A stretch of DNA of 64,000 bases. Origin: an uncultured Prevotella sp. GTDB lineage: Bacteria; Bacteroidota; Bacteroidia; Bacteroidales; Bacteroidaceae. Under the pieces are notes generated by a model. It ran no database searches, was not told the DNA's origin, and saw nothing but the letters and a program-made list of their open reading frames with translations. The position numbers were made by a program, and so were the translations under genes. The stretch covers positions 1 to 64,000 of the forward strand of contig CAJKDU010000008.1 in assembly GCA_905198745.1 (NCBI GenBank), in the 5' to 3' direction. How positions within the stretch are numbered: the stretch's first letter is position 1; the number at the start of each line of letters is the position of its first letter. Shown piece by piece: positions 8,916 to 16,589 of this stretch.

Positions 8916-9179
8916 ATGTCGAAAATTTGTCAGATTACGGGAAAGAAGGCTCAGATGGGCAACAACGTTTCCCACTCAAAACATCGTACAAAGCGTAGCT
9001 TTGACGTGAATCTGTTCAGCAAGAAGTTCTACTATGTAGAGGAAGGTTGCTGGATTAGCTTGAAGATTAGTGCCGCAGGATTGCGTCTCATCAACAAAGT
9101 AGGTCTCGATGCAGCACTTAAGCAAGCTGTGAACAAGGGCTACTGCGAATGGAAAGACATTAAAGTAATAGGAGAATAA
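8916..9179 (+). CDS. 50S ribosomal protein L28
   Basis: The 87-residue protein begins MSKICQITGKKAQMGNNVSHS and continues with KRSFDVNLFSKKFYYVEEGCW, the usual L28 form in Bacteroidetes. It is a component of the large ribosomal subunit. It heads a three-gene operon with rpmG (5 bases away) and the DUF4295 gene, the standard order in this phylum. Confidence 0.97.
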   Translation: MSKICQITGKKAQMGNNVSHSKHRTKRSFDVNLFSKKFYYVEEGCWISLKISAAGLRLINKVGLDAALKQAVNKGYCEWKDIKVIGE

Positions 9180-9184
9180 TAACC

Positions 9185-9373
9185 ATGGCAAAGAAAGCAA
9201 AAGGCAATAGAGTTCAGGTTATTCTCGAATGCACCGAGATGAAGAACAGTGGCATGCCCGGCACAAGCCGTTACGTGACCACCAAGAATCGTAAGAACAC
9301 TCCAGACCGTATGGAGTTGATGAAGTACAACCCAATCCTGAAGAAGATGACTCTTCACAAGGAGATTAAGTAA
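9185..9373 (+). CDS. 50S ribosomal protein L33
   Basis: The 62-residue protein MAKKAKGNRVQVILECTE... contains the L33 core (SRYVTTKNRKNTPDRMELMKYNP). The four zinc-binding cysteines of the C+ form are largely missing: only one Cys is seen (ILECTE), so this is a C- type L33. It lies between rpmB and the DUF4295 gene. Confidence 0.97.
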   Translation: MAKKAKGNRVQVILECTEMKNSGMPGTSRYVTTKNRKNTPDRMELMKYNPILKKMTLHKEIK

Positions 9374-9385
9374 TAATAAAGCACT

Positions 9386-9541
9386 ATGGCAAAGAAAGCG
9401 GTCGCTACCCTCCACGAAGGATCTTCGGATGGTCGCGCTTACACAAAGGTTATCAAAATGGTAAAGAGTCCTAAGACTGGCGCTTATGTTTTCGATGAGC
9501 GTATGGTTCCCAATGAGGCTGTTAAGGACTTCTTCAAATAA
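9386..9541 (+). CDS. DUF4295 family small basic protein
   Basis: This 51-residue ORF starts MAKKAVATLHEGSSDGRAYT and ends AVKDFFK. Small basic proteins of this kind directly follow rpmG across Bacteroidetes and are named DUF4295. The position and basic composition suggest a ribosome-associated role, which is inference. The stop is followed after 28 bases by a strong terminator, closing the operon. Confidence 0.85.
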   Translation: MAKKAVATLHEGSSDGRAYTKVIKMVKSPKTGAYVFDERMVPNEAVKDFFK

Positions 9542-9569
9542 GATTTGATTATTCTAATTATACCCTATG

Positions 9570-9602
9570 AGGAGATGCAACATCTGTTGTGTCTCCTTTT
9601 TT
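9570..9602 (+). terminator. Terminator of the rpmB-rpmG-DUF4295 operon
   Basis: A 12-bp stem with two wobble pairs (9570-9581 with 9586-9597) and a 4-base loop is followed by a T run. Confidence 0.9.
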
Positions 9603-9678
9603 GATTATTCATAAGTCTGCTTTCAGGATGACAACGCTAAACTTACACCTATTTTATAAATAAAAGGTTGCTTTTATT

Positions 9679-9708
9679 TTGAATTGTCTTCTTTTTGGCG
9701 TAACTTTG
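9679..9708 (+). promoter_or_regulatory. Promoter upstream of ftsY with a long leader
   Basis: TTG (9679-9681), 19 bases, then TAACTTTG (9701-9708). The next confident gene, ftsY, starts about 400 bases later. A transcript from here would carry a long leader, which contains the short ORF at 9979-10089. Nothing else recognisable is present between 9715 and 9978. Confidence 0.6.
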
Positions 9709-9978
9709 CATAGGATAGGGGATTCTCGGCAAAACAAAAATGTTTTGTGATACTCTACAACTCTTTTTGTCATGTAAAGCTGTGACTTCTGGTCATCGGG
9801 AAATAAGCTTCTTTGTCGCTCTGTCGGACAGTCATCACATGAGTCAGGGTGATTTCTGCAATGGGAGGACGATTTACATTGACATTCAATTTGAGCTGTC
9901 AATACTTGTGAAGGGCAATTTATTGCCTTGAAATGCAAAGGCCTGTAGCCTCATCTATATTGACACGGAGTGACAAGC

Positions 9979-10089
9979 ATGGCGATTGCCGATATCCTGC
10001 GTTTTGATGCACATCATCGGTGGGAGTTTTTCAGGACGCCAAATATCGGACTGCCTTATAAGGAACCGGCATTTAAGCATGATTTATAA
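9979..10089 (+). CDS. Possible 36-residue small protein upstream of ftsY
   Basis: The ORF begins MAIADILRFDAHHRWEFF and ends PAFKHDL, with balanced composition. It ends 21 bases before the ftsY start and lies downstream of the promoter at 9679-9708. I do not recognise it. It could be a leader peptide, a genuine small protein, the eroded end of an older gene, or chance. Confidence 0.3.
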   Translation: MAIADILRFDAHHRWEFFRTPNIGLPYKEPAFKHDL

Positions 10090-10110
10090 ATCTCAAAATA
10101 GATAATAACA

Positions 10111-11067
10111 ATGGGACTATTTGGACTTTTTAAAGGTAAAAAGGAAACACTTGACAAGGGACTCGAGAAGACAAAGCAAAGCGTCTTCTCCAAACTCACA
10201 CGCGCCATTGCCGGCAAGTCGAAGGTAGACGACGATGTGCTGGACAACTTGGAAGAAGTGCTCATCACTTCGGACGTGGGTGTGGACACCACGCTCAAGA
10301 TCATTGAGCGTATAGAAGAACGTGTGGCACGCGACAAGTATGTGTCGACATCCGAACTTAATTCTATTCTGAGAGACGAGATTGCCAGCCTGCTGGCCGA
10401 GAACAACAGCAGCGACAATGAGGAGTGGGATCTTCCTTCCGACCATAAGCCTTACGTCATTCTTGTGGTGGGAGTCAACGGAGTGGGCAAGACCACAACC
10501 ATCGGTAAACTCGCTTACCAGTTCAAGAAGGCCGGTAAGAAAGTTTACCTCGGAGCTGCCGACACATTTCGTGCTGCTGCCGTGGAGCAGATATGCATTT
10601 GGGGCGAACGTGTAGGCGTGCCGGTTGTGAAGCAGCAGATGGGGTCCGACCCGGCTTCAGTGGCTTTCGACACACTCAGTTCTGCCAAGGCTAATGGTGC
10701 CGACGTGGTCATTATCGATACGGCTGGACGTCTGCACAACAAGGTGGGGCTGATGAACGAATTGAAGAAAATCAAGGAGGTGATGAAGAAAGTGTTGCCA
10801 GAGGCACCCGACGAAGTGCTTCTCGTCCTTGATGGGTCTACCGGTCAGAATGCCTTTGAACAGGCCAAGCAGTTCTCAGCCGTGACACAAATCACGAGTC
10901 TGGCTATCACCAAACTTGACGGAACTGCCAAGGGCGGTGTGGTAATTGGTATTTCCGACCAACTCAAGGTACCCGTTAAATATATAGGTCTTGGCGAGGG
11001 AATGGAAGACCTCCAGTTGTTCAACAGAAAAGAATTTGTAGATTCATTATTCAATACAGAGAAGTGA
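10111..11067 (+). CDS. Signal recognition particle receptor FtsY
   Basis: The 318-residue GTPase docks ribosome-nascent chain-SRP complexes at the inner membrane. After a short N-terminal region (MGLFGLFKGKKETLDKGLEK) and the helical N domain, the NG domain shows Walker A GVNGVGKT (121-128), DTFRAAAVEQ, DTAGRLHN, TKLDGTAKGG and the closing GLGEGMEDL. The acidic A domain of enterobacterial FtsY is absent, as is usual in Bacteroidetes. Its stop overlaps the rimO GTG start (GTGA), so the two are translationally coupled. Confidence 0.97.
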   Translation: MGLFGLFKGKKETLDKGLEKTKQSVFSKLTRAIAGKSKVDDDVLDNLEEVLITSDVGVDTTLKIIERIEERVARDKYVSTSELNSILRDEIASLLAENNSSDNEEWDLPSDHKPYVILVVGVNGVGKTTTIGKLAYQFKKAGKKVYLGAADTFRAAAVEQICIWGERVGVPVVKQQMGSDPASVAFDTLSSAKANGADVVIIDTAGRLHNKVGLMNELKKIKEVMKKVLPEAPDEVLLVLDGSTGQNAFEQAKQFSAVTQITSLAITKLDGTAKGGVVIGISDQLKVPVKYIGLGEGMEDLQLFNRKEFVDSLFNTEK

Positions 11068-12362
11068 AGAAAAACCAAATAGACTTTGTTACGATGGGAT
11101 GCTCCAAGAATCTCGTCGACAGCGAATTGCTGATGCGCAAATTTGAAGCCATCGGATATCATTGTGTTCACGACAGCCATCGTCCGGAAGGCGAGATTGC
11201 TGTCATCAACACTTGTGGATTCATTGAGGACGCCAAACAGGAAAGCATTGATACTATCTTGGAGTTCGTACAGGCCAAGGAAGAAGGACGACTGAAGAAA
11301 CTCTTTGTCATGGGATGTCTCTCCCAGCGTTACCGCAAGGAACTTGAGCAGGAAATTCCCCAAGTAGACAAATACTACGGCAAGTTCGACTATAAGAAGC
11401 TCATTACAGACCTCGGCAAGGCTGACGATGCTGCATGCGACGGCAAACGCCATCTGACCACTCCTCACCATTATGCTTACATTAAAATCAGTGAAGGTTG
11501 CAACCGTCACTGCGCTTATTGTGCCATTCCCATCATTACAGGCAAGCACCAGAGCCGTCAGATGGACGACATTCTTGATGAGGTAAGAGAACTTGTGGCT
11601 CAGGGTGTGAAGGAGTTTCAGGTCATTGCACAGGAACTCACCTATTATGGCATTGACATTGACGGCAAGCGCCATATTGCCGAACTCATTTCGAAAATGG
11701 CCGACATCAAGGGCGTGAAATGGATACGCCTGCACTACGCCTATCCCAACCAGTTCCCTATGGAACTACTGGATGTAATGCGTGACAAGCCCAACGTGTG
11801 CAAGTATCTTGACATTGCTCTTCAGCATATTTCCGATCACATGCTCGAGCGCATGCACCGCAACACTACCAAACAAGAGACCATGCACCTCATAGAAGAG
11901 ATGCGTCGCCGGGTTCCCGACATACATATCCGGACAACACTGATGGTTGGATTCCCTGGAGAGACCGAACAAGACTTCGACGAACTGAAGGAGTTTGTGC
12001 GCTGGGCCAAGTTTGAGCGCATGGGAGCCTTTACCTATTCAGAGGAGAATGGAACCTACAGTTCCGAGCACTATGAAGATGATGTGCCACAAGAGGTTAA
12101 AAACCGCCGACTTGACGAGCTTATGGCCATTCAGCAGGAAGTGAGTGCCGAGGTGGAAGCACGTAAGGTTGGGCAGACGCTCACCGTGGTCATAGACCGA
12201 AAGGAGGGCGACTACTACATAGGACGCACTGAATTCTGTAGTCCGGAAGTAGACCCGGAGGTGCTTATCCCCGTAGGAGAGAAGTCGCTGAGAGTAGGCC
12301 GTTTCTATCAAGTGAATATTACTGCCAGTGAGGAATTCGACCTCTATGGTGAAGTGGTCTAG
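11064..12362 (+). CDS. Ribosomal protein S12 methylthiotransferase RimO
   Basis: The 432-residue radical SAM enzyme methylthiolates an Asp in ribosomal protein S12. It has the N-terminal UPF0004 domain (VTMGCSKNLVDSE, NTCGFIEDAKQESID), the radical SAM cysteines C146, C150 and C153 in EGCNRHCAYCAIP, and a C-terminal TRAM domain (about 370-432). The start is a GTG overlapping the ftsY stop; the residues it adds fit the usual RimO N-terminus. Confidence 0.96.
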   Translation: MKKNQIDFVTMGCSKNLVDSELLMRKFEAIGYHCVHDSHRPEGEIAVINTCGFIEDAKQESIDTILEFVQAKEEGRLKKLFVMGCLSQRYRKELEQEIPQVDKYYGKFDYKKLITDLGKADDAACDGKRHLTTPHHYAYIKISEGCNRHCAYCAIPIITGKHQSRQMDDILDEVRELVAQGVKEFQVIAQELTYYGIDIDGKRHIAELISKMADIKGVKWIRLHYAYPNQFPMELLDVMRDKPNVCKYLDIALQHISDHMLERMHRNTTKQETMHLIEEMRRRVPDIHIRTTLMVGFPGETEQDFDELKEFVRWAKFERMGAFTYSEENGTYSSEHYEDDVPQEVKNRRLDELMAIQQEVSAEVEARKVGQTLTVVIDRKEGDYYIGRTEFCSPEVDPEVLIPVGEKSLRVGRFYQVNITASEEFDLYGEVV

Positions 12363-12374
12363 AAATAACAAGGT

Positions 12375-12668
12375 ATGAACAATAAGGAATTTATAGCCGA
12401 ATTGGCGCGACGCACGGGCTATACATGTGATGACACGCAAAAACTTGTCAACACGGTAGTCAATGCCATGAGCGATGAACTCCAGGACGGCAATACGTGG
12501 GGCATTTCCGGTTTCGGATCTTTTGATGTGAAAAAGAGACTGGAGCGCATTGTCGTCAACCCTTCCACAGGCCAGCGCATGCTTGTCCCTCCGAAACTGA
12601 TACTCAACTTCAAACCTGTAGCCTCTGTCAAGGAGCGCATCAAGAAAGGAGGCAATGCCGATGTCTAA
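12375..12668 (+). CDS. HU family DNA-binding protein
   Basis: The 97-residue protein has the HU/IHF fold signature: MNNKEFIAELARRTGYTCDD, then WGISGFGSFDVKKRLERIV and NPSTGQRMLVPPKLILNFKP in the DNA-binding arm. It binds and bends DNA as a dimer. It is followed by a second, much longer HU-family gene that begins inside its last codons. Confidence 0.92.
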   Translation: MNNKEFIAELARRTGYTCDDTQKLVNTVVNAMSDELQDGNTWGISGFGSFDVKKRLERIVVNPSTGQRMLVPPKLILNFKPVASVKERIKKGGNADV

Positions 12669-14052
12669 GTTGGGAATACAGGATTTGGCGTCAGTCCTCT
12701 CGCAGAAGCGCGGACTGACCAAAGCCCAGGCAGAGTCTTTTGTGAGTGCTTTGTTTGACGTGGTGAACTATGGTCTTGACACCGAACGGCAGGTCAAAAT
12801 CAAGGGCTTCGGCACATTCAAAGTGACCAACGTGAAAGACCGTGAGAGCATTAACGTCAACACGGGAGAGCGTGTTGTTATCAGTGGACACGGGAAAATC
12901 ACCTTTACTCCCGATGCCATTCTCCGTGATATGGTCAACAAGCCCTTCAGTCAGTTTGAGACCGTTGTGCTCAACGAAGGTGTTGATTTTAGCGAGCTCG
13001 ATGCTCAAGTAGACAAGACTGAGATGGGAGAAGATGATGAGTTGTCGACTCCCAACTCTCAAGTGGACAAACAGGCCGACGGAGTTGTAGCAGAAGCTCC
13101 ACAAACGGCTACCGATGAGCACCATGATAATACATCGGAAGGAGTGAATGTTGTTAAACCTGCTGCTCAATCCAGTACACAGGTACAGTCTAAACAAGCT
13201 GATTCACACCCCATCACTCAACAGATGGAAGACGAAGCAGTCACGCATCTTGAAGATACGAAGGAACATTTTGTATCTGTTCCTGCCGACAATTTCCAGG
13301 GCGCTACTACAGATGAAACCGCCCCAAAGGCGGAGCCTGCCACCGATCAGCAATTAGTTTCCGACGGGCCAACACCCACAGCTTCAAGCGTTACTCCTGA
13401 AAGTTCTATCCACGGCTTGTCTGCCAAAGAGGAAGAACAGACCGAAGAGGAGGAAGAAGAGACAGAGAATAAGTCAAATGCGTGGAAACCTATTATAACA
13501 GGTGTTCTGTTTATAGCATTGGCCGCCGCTGCGGGCTTTGTAGGCTTCTACTTCGGAGCCCGTTCTTCATCACCGGTTTCCGAAACAGTTTCTCCTCAAC
13601 CAGCTCCACGAAAGAAAGTGGTCAGGAAGGTAGTTCAGCCAAAGACCAAAGTGTATACAGTTAAAACCACATCGGAAGTTGGAGTTTCTACAACAGCAGC
13701 AGACGATGCACGAAAAGCATTGAAGGCTTCGCCGGTATCTGCCAACGAGAAACCTACCACACCCGCAAGGAAGGAGAAAAAGCCTGCGGCAAACGAAGTC
13801 GAAAGCCGTGCCGTAGACACCGAAAAATATGACAGAATGGATGTTCGCGTTCGCACTGGTGCCTATTCCATAGTAGGTGTAAGCAAGACAGTTACGGCTC
13901 GTTCGGGAGAAACTTTGAAAAGCATTTCCGACAGAAATCTCGGACCGGGAATGGAGTGTTATGTTGAGGTGGTCAATGGAAAGAAAACCATTGAGGAAGG
14001 CGACCGGGTGAAGATACCTGAACTGAAACTCAAAAAGAGACTTAGAAGATAA
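12661..14052 (+). CDS. HU-domain protein with membrane helix and LysM-like C-terminus
   Basis: The 463-residue protein begins with an HU-like domain (about 1-95: SKLGIQDLASVLSQKRGLTK, VKIKGFGTFKVTNVKDRESI). A long acidic, Ser/Thr-rich low-complexity linker (about 105-270) follows, then one membrane helix (about 276-297), a basic Pro/Lys segment and a LysM-like end (VTARSGETLKSISDRNLGPG ... IEEGDRVKIPELK). The layout predicts DNA binding in the cytoplasm and a wall-facing C-terminus. It overlaps the preceding HU gene by 8 bases. An ATG two codons upstream is an alternative start. The function of such fusions is not known to me. Confidence 0.85.
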   Translation: MSKLGIQDLASVLSQKRGLTKAQAESFVSALFDVVNYGLDTERQVKIKGFGTFKVTNVKDRESINVNTGERVVISGHGKITFTPDAILRDMVNKPFSQFETVVLNEGVDFSELDAQVDKTEMGEDDELSTPNSQVDKQADGVVAEAPQTATDEHHDNTSEGVNVVKPAAQSSTQVQSKQADSHPITQQMEDEAVTHLEDTKEHFVSVPADNFQGATTDETAPKAEPATDQQLVSDGPTPTASSVTPESSIHGLSAKEEEQTEEEEEETENKSNAWKPIITGVLFIALAAAAGFVGFYFGARSSSPVSETVSPQPAPRKKVVRKVVQPKTKVYTVKTTSEVGVSTTAADDARKALKASPVSANEKPTTPARKEKKPAANEVESRAVDTEKYDRMDVRVRTGAYSIVGVSKTVTARSGETLKSISDRNLGPGMECYVEVVNGKKTIEEGDRVKIPELKLKKRLRR

Positions 14053-14077
14053 ATATTTGAAATAATTGCAATTTAAT

Positions 14078-14108
14078 TTGTGTATTCAAAATATAGTAGT
14101 TACCTTTG
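14078..14108 (+). promoter_or_regulatory. Promoter of the PerR-rubrerythrin operon
   Basis: TTG (14078-14080), 20 bases, then TACCTTTG (14101-14108). It lies inside the longest open frame of the regulator, so it sets the real start at the ATG at 14125. Confidence 0.8.
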
Positions 14109-14124
14109 CAAAAACAAACAGAGA

Positions 14125-14559
14125 ATGAGAAATAGCATCAACGCCATACAGATACTGCGCACGCACGGCATTCAACCTTCAAAGCCACGCATTGCGATAT
14201 GCGAATACATTATGACGCACCACACACACCCAACAGTGGAAGATGTGTACAAGGGGCTTTGCACAAAGATTGCCAGCTTGAGCCTGACCACGGTCTACAA
14301 CACGCTCCGTCTCTTTTCCGAGCATGGTGTGGCACAGATGATAACCATCAATGACCACAATGTGTGTTATGACGGCAATACCACTCCGCACGTTCATTTC
14401 TTCTGCAAGCATTGCGGTCGCATTATCGACCTCTTTGAGGAACCGGTGCCTACCGTCGAAAAAGGTCGCATGATAGGAGGTAACGTGATACAGGAGGCGC
14501 AGCTCTACTACAAGGGCGTATGTTCTCAGTGTAAGAAATTGGAAGATAACATTAACTAA
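14125..14559 (+). CDS. Fur family regulator, PerR-like peroxide sensor
   Basis: The 144-residue protein has a winged-helix N-terminal half (LRTHGIQPSKPRIAICEYI, LTTVYNTLRLFSEHGV) and a metal-binding C-terminal half. Candidate regulatory ligands follow the PerR pattern H-D-H-H-D: H35, D83, H89, H91 and D102, with Asp rather than Glu at the last position. The structural zinc cysteines are CKHCG (C94, C97) and CSQC near the end. The reverse rubrerythrin gene 20 bases downstream supports a peroxide-stress role. The DNA operator was not identified. A Fur assignment cannot be fully excluded. Confidence 0.87.
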   Translation: MRNSINAIQILRTHGIQPSKPRIAICEYIMTHHTHPTVEDVYKGLCTKIASLSLTTVYNTLRLFSEHGVAQMITINDHNVCYDGNTTPHVHFFCKHCGRIIDLFEEPVPTVEKGRMIGGNVIQEAQLYYKGVCSQCKKLEDNIN

Positions 14560-14579
14560 TACACAAAAACAAAAGCATT

Positions 14580-15137
14580 ATGAAAAAGAAGTTTATCTGT
14601 ACCGTTTGCGGTTACATCTATGAAGGAACTGAAGCTCCCGAAAAGTGTCCAATATGCAAGGCTCCTGCCAGCAAGTTTAAGGAAGTAGACGACGTGGATA
14701 CAGACGCCACTTTCGCAACCGCCCACATTCTCGGTGCTGCCATTAAAGAAGGTGCCAACGAGGAAATGATCAAGGACCTCAACGCCCATTTCACAGGCGA
14801 GTGTGGTGAAGTAGGCATGTATCTGGCCATGAGTCGTCAGGCCGACCGTGAGGGATACCCCGAGATTGCCGAGGCTTTCAAGCGCTATGCATTCGAAGAG
14901 GCAGAGCACGCCAGCAAGTTTGCAGAACTGTTGGGCGATGTGCTTGGTGACACCAAGAGCAACCTGGAGGCACGTATTGCCGCTGAAAAGGGTGCTTGCG
15001 AAGACAAGTTCCGTATTGCCAAGAACGCCAAGGCTGCCAACATGGACGCCACTCACGACACTGTGCATGAGATGGCTAAGGATGAAGCACGCCACTGCGC
15101 CGGCTTCATGGGTCTCTACAAGAGATATTTCAAGTAA
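14580..15137 (+). CDS. Reverse rubrerythrin
   Basis: The 185-residue protein has a rubredoxin-like domain at the N-terminus (ICTVCGYIYEGTEAPEKCPIC; Cys 7, 10, 23 and 26). A ferritin-like di-iron domain with Glu/His ligands follows (HFTGECGEVGMYLAMSRQA, FEEAEHASKFAELLGD, KDEARHCAGFMGLYKRYF). This domain order defines reverse rubrerythrins, which reduce hydrogen peroxide using NAD(P)H-derived electrons. It is cotranscribed with the PerR-like gene and ends before a strong terminator. Confidence 0.94.
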   Translation: MKKKFICTVCGYIYEGTEAPEKCPICKAPASKFKEVDDVDTDATFATAHILGAAIKEGANEEMIKDLNAHFTGECGEVGMYLAMSRQADREGYPEIAEAFKRYAFEEAEHASKFAELLGDVLGDTKSNLEARIAAEKGACEDKFRIAKNAKAANMDATHDTVHEMAKDEARHCAGFMGLYKRYFK

Positions 15138-15171
15138 GTCACTGCCCACAGGCAGCAAGGCTTTTAATCAT

Positions 15172-15214
15172 AAGGGTTCAGACCAATCCATTCGTGGAGG
15201 GTCTGAACCCTTTT
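15172..15214 (+). terminator. Terminator after rubrerythrin
   Basis: A 13-bp perfect stem (15172-15184 with 15200-15212) with a 15-base loop is followed by T residues. Confidence 0.92.
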
Positions 15215-15228
15215 CTTGTATGCTCGGC

Positions 15229-15555
15229 ATGAGTATTTGTCTAACAGGTGAAAGTCCCGAGTAAGCCCTAATAGCAGGAATTACATAGCCAAAGGCAAGA
15301 GTATTCATCGTGAGATGAAATCTGAAAGAAGTCGGCGGCAAACATCTGACCTAACGTATAGAAACTTCATACAAGGCATTTGACTGCGGATGAGAGTGCA
15401 AGACAACTCAAAGTCCAATAGCTATTCGGAATGGTCGGTGAAAATGGAGTAGATATTAGATGGATAAATAATCCCCTTATCTGATGAGGTTTCATGGATG
15501 TATGGTGAGAATCGCGTATATTATCAGTGATAAAGGAGAAGTAAATCACAGACTT
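15229..15555 (+). mobile_element. Truncated group II intron, 5' (domain I) fragment
   Basis: The segment carries sequence blocks typical of bacterial group II intron domain I, in order: AGGTGAAAGTCCCGAGTAAG near 15246, AGCAGGAATTACATAGCC near 15272, GAAGTCGGCGGCAAAC near 15327, and GAGTGCAAGACAACTCAAAG near 15392. No reverse transcriptase ORF, domain V or 3' end follows, so it is a dead remnant. It begins right after the rubrerythrin terminator, a common group II target location. Confidence 0.65.
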
Positions 15556-16076
15556 TTAATTGTTGTGCTTTAAATAAATGTCCTTTCTAGTAGAATGGAT
15601 GTAAAAAGCAATATCATGGATATTTATTTCTATAATTTTTCTTGATTGTCAAAGATTGTTGCTATCTTTGTGCCTAATGATTAGCAATGTTCAACAGATC
15701 ACCAAACTTGTTCGGAAATTCTTTCTAGTTTTGCTTTTTCTTATTTAAAGAAATTAAATGAAAAACATGTCAAGAGAAGCCATCAATCGTATTGGTCGAA
15801 GACAAGAGAAAGGCTAACCGCATGAGTTGCAAGTGTAGAGGAAGACAAGAATCAACTGATTGACAGATGAATTAGATAAAGAATTTGTCACCTTGAACAA
15901 AGTGGTGTACTAACAGCTCGCCGCCGATACAGGAAAAACTTCTACAATGGGCAGAAATCCTTCATGTGAATGTTCGATTGCTCATCGTACAAACATGGAA
16001 AACTATAATGGGATAGAAGCGGAGGAACTTCTAATTATATCGTTAAACCCAATAGGACGAAAACAATTTAATGATT
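15556..16076. other. Intergenic region with eroded sequence
   Basis: No intact gene is seen. A TATCTTTG box at 15663-15670 has a TTG 18 bases upstream and could be a promoter. Short broken frames follow, such as one starting MKNMSREAINRIGRRQ near 15758. The segment looks like decayed coding DNA between the intron remnant and the Fic pseudogene. Confidence 0.4.
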
Positions 16077-16570
16077 ATGACAACAAAGGAAATTGATGAA
16101 AAGTCGTTAGACAATGCACACCGTCTCTTTGAGTCGGGCGATATAGATAAAATTCCTGTTGGAACTACAGCAGGTCTTCAGCAGATCTCATCAGGTTCTT
16201 CCGTAATTTGATGTTGGGCGAACATCATGAACTGAAGAACCGCTATATGTTGATAGACTATAGCGATGTAGGTGATACCCATACAAGTACCCATACAAGT
16301 TCTGATGAAACGGTATCTACGTTATCTGAAAATATAAAACGTTTACTTGTTGTGATTGGTACAGATGAAAAGAGCGTAAAGGAAATTATGGAGGAAATCG
16401 TTTTGAAGAATCGTCCCAATTTCCTTGAATATTCTCTTACACCAGCCATTACTGAAGGCTTGGTAAAAATGAAATTTCCAAACTCACCCCGTCATCCTCG
16501 GCAGAAATATCTTTTGACGATTAAAGGGCAGGCGGTATATGATGAATGTAAAAAACAAATATTGAAATAA
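16077..16570 (+). pseudogene. Fic family protein remnant
   Basis: Two pieces of a Fic-type protein are joined out of frame. The first (16077-16211) encodes LDNAHRLFESGDIDKIPVGT, like the segment just before the Fic core, and ends at a TGA. The second, in another frame to 16570, encodes a piece resembling the end of a Fic domain (IRFFRNLMLGEHHELKNRYM) followed by a winged-helix-like C-terminus (NFLEYSLTPAITEGLVKMKF, HPRQKYLLTIKGQ). The catalytic HxFx(D/E)GNGR motif is missing, so AMPylation activity is lost. The C-terminal part alone could still be translated from TTG 16208 or ATG 16211. It immediately precedes the DUF262 gene. Confidence 0.6.
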
Positions 16571-16589
16571 TATCTTTAAGAAATATTAT

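Noticed and set aside
9740..9931. 63-codon plus-strand open frame before ftsY
   Set aside because: No family likeness, unusual composition, and position within an untranslated leader; kept only as leader sequence.
15367..15549. 60-codon minus-strand open frame
   Set aside because: Lies inside the group II intron fragment; structural RNA sequence explains it.
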